Shown here in pieces: positions 59,437-64,000 of a stretch of 64,000 nucleotides of DNA. This DNA comes from Xanthobacteraceae bacterium (GTDB taxonomy: Bacteria > Pseudomonadota > Alphaproteobacteria > Rhizobiales > Xanthobacteraceae). The notes beneath the pieces are model-generated. The model worked only from the letters and a program-made list of their open reading frames with translations. It had not been told where the DNA came from and did no database searches. The stretch is from assembly GCA_029239875.1 (NCBI GenBank), contig JARBUD010000022.1:1-64000 (forward strand), in the 5' to 3' direction. A program made the translations under genes and the position numbers. Each line of letters starts with the position of its first letter. Position 1 is the first letter of the stretch.

Positions 59437-60122
59437 GGCGCGAGCTCCTTCGTGCCGAGCTCGAAGCGGCGAGCCAGCCAGGACAGGAGCGCGATCGAGA
59501 GGATGGTGACGACGAGATAGAAGCCGGCGGCGACCAGATAGAAGGTGAAGGGCTTGCCCGTCGCCTCGGCCGCGCCCTTGGCGCGGAACATCACGTCCTG
59601 CAGGCCAATCAGCGAAACGAGGGCCGTGGCCTTGGCCAGGACCAGCCAGTTGTTGGTGAAGCCCGGCAGCGCGAGGCGCACGAGCTGCGGCAGCATGATG
59701 CGCAGAAAGAGGCGCCGGCGGCTCAGGCCATAGGCGATGGCGGCCTCGATCTGCCCCTTCATGATGTTCTGCAGCGCCGATTTGAAGGTTTCGGTCATAT
59801 AGGCGCCGAAGATCAGGCCAAGCGTCAGGACGCCGGCGATGATCGGCGAGAACTCGACACGCATGTCCCACCCCAGCGTGTCGGTCAGCTGGTTCAGCAA
59901 GGCCGGCAGGCTGTAATAGATCAGCAGCATCACCACGAGGTCAGGGATGCCGCGGATGACAAAGGTATAGACCCCGGCGATTCTCCGCAGTGTCTGGCTG
60001 CCCGAAAGCGTGGCAAAGGCGGCGGCGAGGCCGAGCAGCGTCGCGACCAGAAGCGACGAGAGCGCGAGCAGCAGGGTCGTCGACCCCGCTGCCAGAATTG
60101 TCGCGACATAACCGGCGGTCAT
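59433..60122 (-). CDS. Basic amino-acid ABC transporter permease (HisQ-like)
   Basis: A 229-aa permease with about five helices and the EAA motif near 125-140 (GQIEAAIAYGLSRRRLFLRI). The segment FVIRGIPDLVVMLLIYYSLP near 55-75 is typical of HisQ/ArtQ proteins. It lies six bases after the substrate-binding gene and overlaps the next permease by four bases. Confidence 0.9.
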   Translation of the reverse strand: MTAGYVATILAAGSTTLLLALSSLLVATLLGLAAAFATLSGSQTLRRIAGVYTFVIRGIPDLVVMLLIYYSLPALLNQLTDTLGWDMRVEFSPIIAGVLTLGLIFGAYMTETFKSALQNIMKGQIEAAIAYGLSRRRLFLRIMLPQLVRLALPGFTNNWLVLAKATALVSLIGLQDVMFRAKGAAEATGKPFTFYLVAAGFYLVVTILSIALLSWLARRFELGTKELAP

Positions 60123-60128
60123 CCGGGC

Positions 60129-60890
60129 TTATTCGCCGAAGTACTTGGCGTTGAGGGCGGCGAGCTTCCCGCTCTCGCGGAACGCAGCAAGGCCCTTGTT
60201 GATCTCTTCCAGCAGCTTGGTGTTCTTCTTGTTGACGGCGATCGCGACGCCTTCGCCGAACTCCTTGGCGTCCTTGCCGGTCAACTGCGGCCCGACGAGC
60301 GCGAAGTCCTTGCCGCCATCGGTTTTGAGGAAGCCGTGGATGATCTGCGCCTGGTAGCTGATATGCAGGTCGGCGCGGCCAGCGGTGAGCTCGAGATAAG
60401 GCGCGCTGCCGGTATCGTAGCGCTTGATGATCGCCTTAGGGAAATGGCTGGTCACATAGGCATCCATCGGAGTGCCGGTCTGCACCGCGACAGTCTTGCC
60501 TGCGAGCCCATCGGGCGAGATCTCGAAAGAAGTGCCCTTCTTGGCGACGAAGCGGAAAATCGGGCGGTTGTAGATGTCGCTGAAGGCGATGACCTGACGC
60601 CGCTTCTCGGTAACGGTGAGCTGCGAGATCAGGGCGTCGTACTTACCGTTGATCAGCCCCGGAATCATGCCGTCCCAAGCCGCATTGAAGATGTCGCAGT
60701 CGAGCTTCGCTGCCTCGCAAACACCCTGCATCAGCTCGATGTCGTAGCCGACGAGCTTGCCGTTCGCGTCGATCGACTCGAAGGGCGGGAAGGTCGCGTC
60801 GGTCGCAATCTTGATCTTGTCTGTGGCGTGCGCGGGGCTCATCGCGCCGAGCGCGAGCACGGTAAAAAGCGCTATCAACGGTGTTTTCAT
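60129..60890 (-). CDS. Lysine/arginine/ornithine-type ABC substrate-binding protein
   Basis: A 253-aa periplasmic protein. The signal peptide is MKTPLIALFTVLALGAMSPA with cleavage at AHA. The family-3 start is KIKIATDATFPPFESIDANG, followed by YDIELMQGVCEAAKLDCDIF with a probable disulfide, NAAWDGMIPGLINGKYDALI and a final FGEGVAIAVNKKNTKLLEEI. It matches the HisJ/ArgT/ArtJ group that binds cationic amino acids or opines. GGAGGG lies upstream of the ATG. Confidence 0.92.
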   Translation of the reverse strand: MKTPLIALFTVLALGAMSPAHATDKIKIATDATFPPFESIDANGKLVGYDIELMQGVCEAAKLDCDIFNAAWDGMIPGLINGKYDALISQLTVTEKRRQVIAFSDIYNRPIFRFVAKKGTSFEISPDGLAGKTVAVQTGTPMDAYVTSHFPKAIIKRYDTGSAPYLELTAGRADLHISYQAQIIHGFLKTDGGKDFALVGPQLTGKDAKEFGEGVAIAVNKKNTKLLEEINKGLAAFRESGKLAALNAKYFGE

Positions 60891-60940
60891 GGTTCCCTCC
60901 TCTGGGTGCTTCTTGGTTCCAACTTCGCCGGCGCGCCAGC

Positions 60941-61711
<771 letters not shown>

Positions 61712-61813
61712 GGCCTCTCCTCGGCTCGAGCCCGGTCTGTTGTCAGCCACGTTCGGATCGCGACGAAGCTTCAGCCCTCAGCGCGCTGCCTATTACTTTG
61801 CCATATAGGGACA

Positions 61814-61869
61814 TGCGCGATTTTCGCGCAATTGATGAATCCTCAGCTAATATGTGATGGAGATTCATC
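61814..61869. promoter_or_regulatory. Two inverted repeats upstream of the ABC operon
   Basis: TGCGCGA (61814-61820) and TCGCGCA (61824-61830) form a perfect dyad with a 3-base centre. GATGAATC (61834-61841) and GATTCATC (61862-61869) form a second perfect dyad 20 bases apart. They lie about 100-160 bases upstream of the HisP-like gene, in the spacer after the LysR gene, which is a natural site for LysR-type activation. Which protein binds is not known. Confidence 0.55.
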
Positions 61870-61927
61870 TGTTTGGCCGAAAACTACGGATAGTCGCGCG
61901 ACATGCGGGGCGACGCTTGATTTCGGC

Positions 61928-62875
61928 TCAACCATCTTGCGATCGGCCGTCTTGCTCGGGGATCGCGTCCCAAGGCGTATCCCTTCCAAAGCAAGCGAGA
62001 AGCCAGAGCAGGAAACGCCGTGTGCTGGAGCGGCGCAGGCTTGCATTGCTGCAGACCACATACCATCCGCCGAAAGCATCGATCGAAAAGGCGAAGGGCC
62101 TGATGAGAACGCCCTTCTTCAGGTCCGTCGAAGACAGGGTGTCGCTGACCAGCGCGACGCCCGTGCCGTTGATGGCAAGGTCGATGGCGATGCCGAGATC
62201 GCTGCAATAGAGGTGGCGGGCCGTCCGGCCGACATCGGGCACTCCCGCCTCCAGCAGCCAACGCCGCCATTCCGAGCCGTCATCCCAATGCAGCAGGATC
62301 GTCCGGGCGAGATCCGAGGCCTGGGTTATCGTCGTGCCGATCCTCTGGAACAGCACAGGGCTGCAGACCGGGGTGATGTTGACGTGGGCGAGCAGCGCCG
62401 ACCAGCGATCCGGCCACCCGCCGGAGCCGAAGGCAATGCCGATGTCGGTGTCGGCAAGCTCGCTCACCCGCTGGTTTTCGACCAGCCGAATGTGGCATTC
62501 AACGGAGGGGTGATCCTGGCAGAAGGCGTTCAGGTGCTTGGCGAGCCAGGCGCTGGCAAACATCGGCGGGCAGGCGATGGTGAGCCGCCCGCCCACCTGA
62601 TCCGCTTCCGAGAGGCGGATCGCCGCGGCCAGGATATCCTGCAGGGCGGCGGAGACGGTCTTGGCGAAGACCCGGCCCGCATCGGTCAGGACGACGCCGC
62701 GGCCGACCTTGCCGAAGAGCTCGTAGCCGAGCGCGTCCTCCAGTCGGCGCAACTGGTGGCTAACGGCACTGTCCGTGAGGTTGAGCTCCGCGGCGGCCTT
62801 GGAGAGGCTCTGATGGCGGGCCGCGGCCTCGAAGGTCTTCAGGGTCGCCAGAGGTAGGTTGCGTAGGTCGGCCAT
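61928..62875 (-). CDS. LysR-family regulator (GcvA-like)
   Basis: A 315-aa LysR protein. The winged helix (residues 8-65) reads LATLKTFEAAARHQSLSKAA and then LTDSAVSHQLRRLEDALGYE. The effector domain has FGSGGWPDRWSALLAHVNIT near 165, of the GcvA/AmpR group. It lies between the CtlX-like gene and the ABC operon, all on the minus strand, and probably senses a guanidino compound or basic amino acid. The start at 62875 begins the conserved part. Confidence 0.9.
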   Translation of the reverse strand: MADLRNLPLATLKTFEAAARHQSLSKAAAELNLTDSAVSHQLRRLEDALGYELFGKVGRGVVLTDAGRVFAKTVSAALQDILAAAIRLSEADQVGGRLTIACPPMFASAWLAKHLNAFCQDHPSVECHIRLVENQRVSELADTDIGIAFGSGGWPDRWSALLAHVNITPVCSPVLFQRIGTTITQASDLARTILLHWDDGSEWRRWLLEAGVPDVGRTARHLYCSDLGIAIDLAINGTGVALVSDTLSSTDLKKGVLIRPFAFSIDAFGGWYVVCSNASLRRSSTRRFLLWLLACFGRDTPWDAIPEQDGRSQDG

Positions 62876-62996
62876 GGGTTGCTCGCGGATCGCTGCTTTG
62901 GAGCGCGCCGGTCCGATTGCAGGGCAGCCTGGTGAATCCGGCTCCAGCCCGCACGGCAGAGACTGGCCGGTGAAGGCCGGTCGACGCAAGCGCTGC

Positions 62997-63944
62997 TCAG
63001 CTGCGCGGCGTCAAATGAATGCCGGCGAGCGTGCAGCGGACGGAGCCTCCCGCCTTCTCGATGGTTGGGATATCGAGCGCGACAGGCGTCGCGCTCTCCT
63101 CGATCACCGCGATCTGCTCATCATCCAATGCCGCGAGCGCGGTCGTCGAGAGCGCGAGGACGCGCCCGTCCCGTCCCTGCAACTCCAGCGCATTGCCGGC
63201 GAAGCTGGCGATCTGCGCATTGCTCAGCGGGACGATCCTGCGGCCCGAGCGCTCCAGCCTGCCGACGATCTCGCGCCGCCTGGCCGGATCGGTCAGCATG
63301 TCGAGGCCGATCATGGCGAAATCAGTCGCGACGCACATCAGCACATTGGTGTGGTAGATGGGCACGCCGTCGCCGTCGCGGGCGTCGAAGACCATCGGCT
63401 CAAAATTGAAATGGGTCGAGAAGCGCTCGAGCGCGATCGGATCGGTTCGATCCGAGCGGACCGCATAGGCCACGCGGTCTATATGGTCGAGAACCATGGC
63501 GCCGGTGCCCTCAAGAAACAGCCCATCCGCTTCGAGGCCCGAATAATCGATCACCTCCTGCACGCGGTAGCTGATCTTCAGCATCTCGATGACGTCGCTG
63601 CGGCGCTCGCGACGGCGGCTCGCCGCCTTCATCGGATAGATCGCCGCATGGCCGCCGGGATGGGTCGAGAACCAGTTGTTCGGGAAGACGGAATCCGGCG
63701 TCTGCGTACCCTCGTCCTCGAAGAGGTGCACCTCGATCCCGTGGCTCTCGAGGACCGCGACCGCCCGGGTGATCTCGTCATAGGCGCGGCCCGCGAGTTC
63801 CTCGCCCGCATCCGCGCCGGCCTGGAAGCGGTTGTCGGCCGCGGTCTCGGTGTTCACGGTGAAATGGTGGGGCCGCACCATGACGACCGCAGCGGGCGCC
63901 TGCACGGAGTAGGCCGAAGTCTTCGGCGGTCTCACAATTCCCAT
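62997..63944 (-). CDS. ctlX: Amidinohydrolase/arginine-deiminase-like protein (CtlX family)
   Basis: A 315-aa guanidino-group-modifying enzyme. It shows PDSVFPNNWFSTHPGGHAAI near 95-115 (substrate Asp and the following residues), FLEGTGAMVLDHIDRVAYAV near 150 (Glu), YHTNVLMCVATDF near 205 (catalytic His) and the nucleophile Cys in GGSVRCTLAGIHL at the C-terminus. CtlX-type proteins serve citrulline or arginine utilisation. The start at 63944 is preferred because the residues before it (CSACCNVRKTE) do not look like family sequence. With the ureohydrolase, ABC importer and LysR gene it forms an arginine or guanidino utilisation module. About 56 bases upstream remain in the window. Confidence 0.87.
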   Translation of the reverse strand: MGIVRPPKTSAYSVQAPAAVVMVRPHHFTVNTETAADNRFQAGADAGEELAGRAYDEITRAVAVLESHGIEVHLFEDEGTQTPDSVFPNNWFSTHPGGHAAIYPMKAASRRRERRSDVIEMLKISYRVQEVIDYSGLEADGLFLEGTGAMVLDHIDRVAYAVRSDRTDPIALERFSTHFNFEPMVFDARDGDGVPIYHTNVLMCVATDFAMIGLDMLTDPARRREIVGRLERSGRRIVPLSNAQIASFAGNALELQGRDGRVLALSTTALAALDDEQIAVIEESATPVALDIPTIEKAGGSVRCTLAGIHLTPRS

Positions 63945-64000
63945 CTCAGTTTTTCGCACGTTGCAGCATGCCGAACAGATCACGCGGATCATCCGGATCG

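Overview
The window is GC-rich DNA from an alphaproteobacterium, most likely of the order Hyphomicrobiales (Rhizobiales). The signs are an Aap-type amino-acid ABC system, a repC (repABC plasmid) remnant, a GGAAC-N16-CGTT general-stress (EcfG-type) promoter, two DUF6894-type small genes, and many GntR/FCD and LysR regulators. Species cannot be fixed from this sequence.

Layout. 0.1-0.3 kb: a cobalamin riboswitch on the minus strand, reading off the left edge. 1-4.3 kb: scars (AraC, IstB, IS3 end, nitronate monooxygenase fragment) around an intact AI-2E family membrane protein with a long C-terminal extension. 4.4-27.1 kb: one large catabolic locus built on a divergent promoter at 8.25 kb. Leftward run a HpcH/HpaI aldolase, a DAO-type FAD dehydrogenase and EtfB/EtfA. 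Rightward run an AroE-like dehydrogenase, SDR, RidA, GntR regulator, two more SDRs, a LysR regulator, a four-gene polar amino-acid ABC importer, a broken GlcD-like FAD oxidase, then a translationally coupled chain (TPP enzyme, HyuA, HyuB, aminotransferase) and a uronate-dehydrogenase-like SDR. It reads as uptake, oxidation, deamination, ring or amide opening and C-C cleavage of a nitrogenous substrate that I cannot name.

27.1-45.8 kb is a mosaic: repC 3' remnant, VapBC, truncated integrase; then stress and storage genes (glycogen-debranching-type glucosidase, GT4 glycosyltransferase, Mn-catalase, PAS hybrid histidine kinase, nuclease, Rnk, desaturase); several small unknown genes; and a complete IS3-family element at 43.41-44.68 kb beside older IS3 debris and GntR and FAD-monooxygenase fragments.

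45.8-52.5 kb is a second catabolic unit: GntR (with two winged helices) and an SDR, divergent from SDR, an Ldh-family dehydrogenase and a complete TRAP transporter (DctPQM), probably for a hydroxy or sugar acid. 52.6-57.6 kb holds a RidA, an MDR oxidoreductase, an SDR and an alpha/beta hydrolase, with decayed neighbours (SMR efflux, LysR with two frameshifts, stranded Tat leader, truncated HNH protein). 57.7-64 kb is an arginine or guanidino-compound module: a ureohydrolase, a basic-amino-acid ABC importer, a LysR regulator and a CtlX-like amidinohydrolase.

About 17 broken genes or fragments were found, concentrated at 1-4.3, 27-29, 36-41, 43-46 and 52-58 kb. The intact catabolic modules therefore appear to have been assembled and trimmed by repeated recombination. 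No tRNA, rRNA or CRISPR array was seen.
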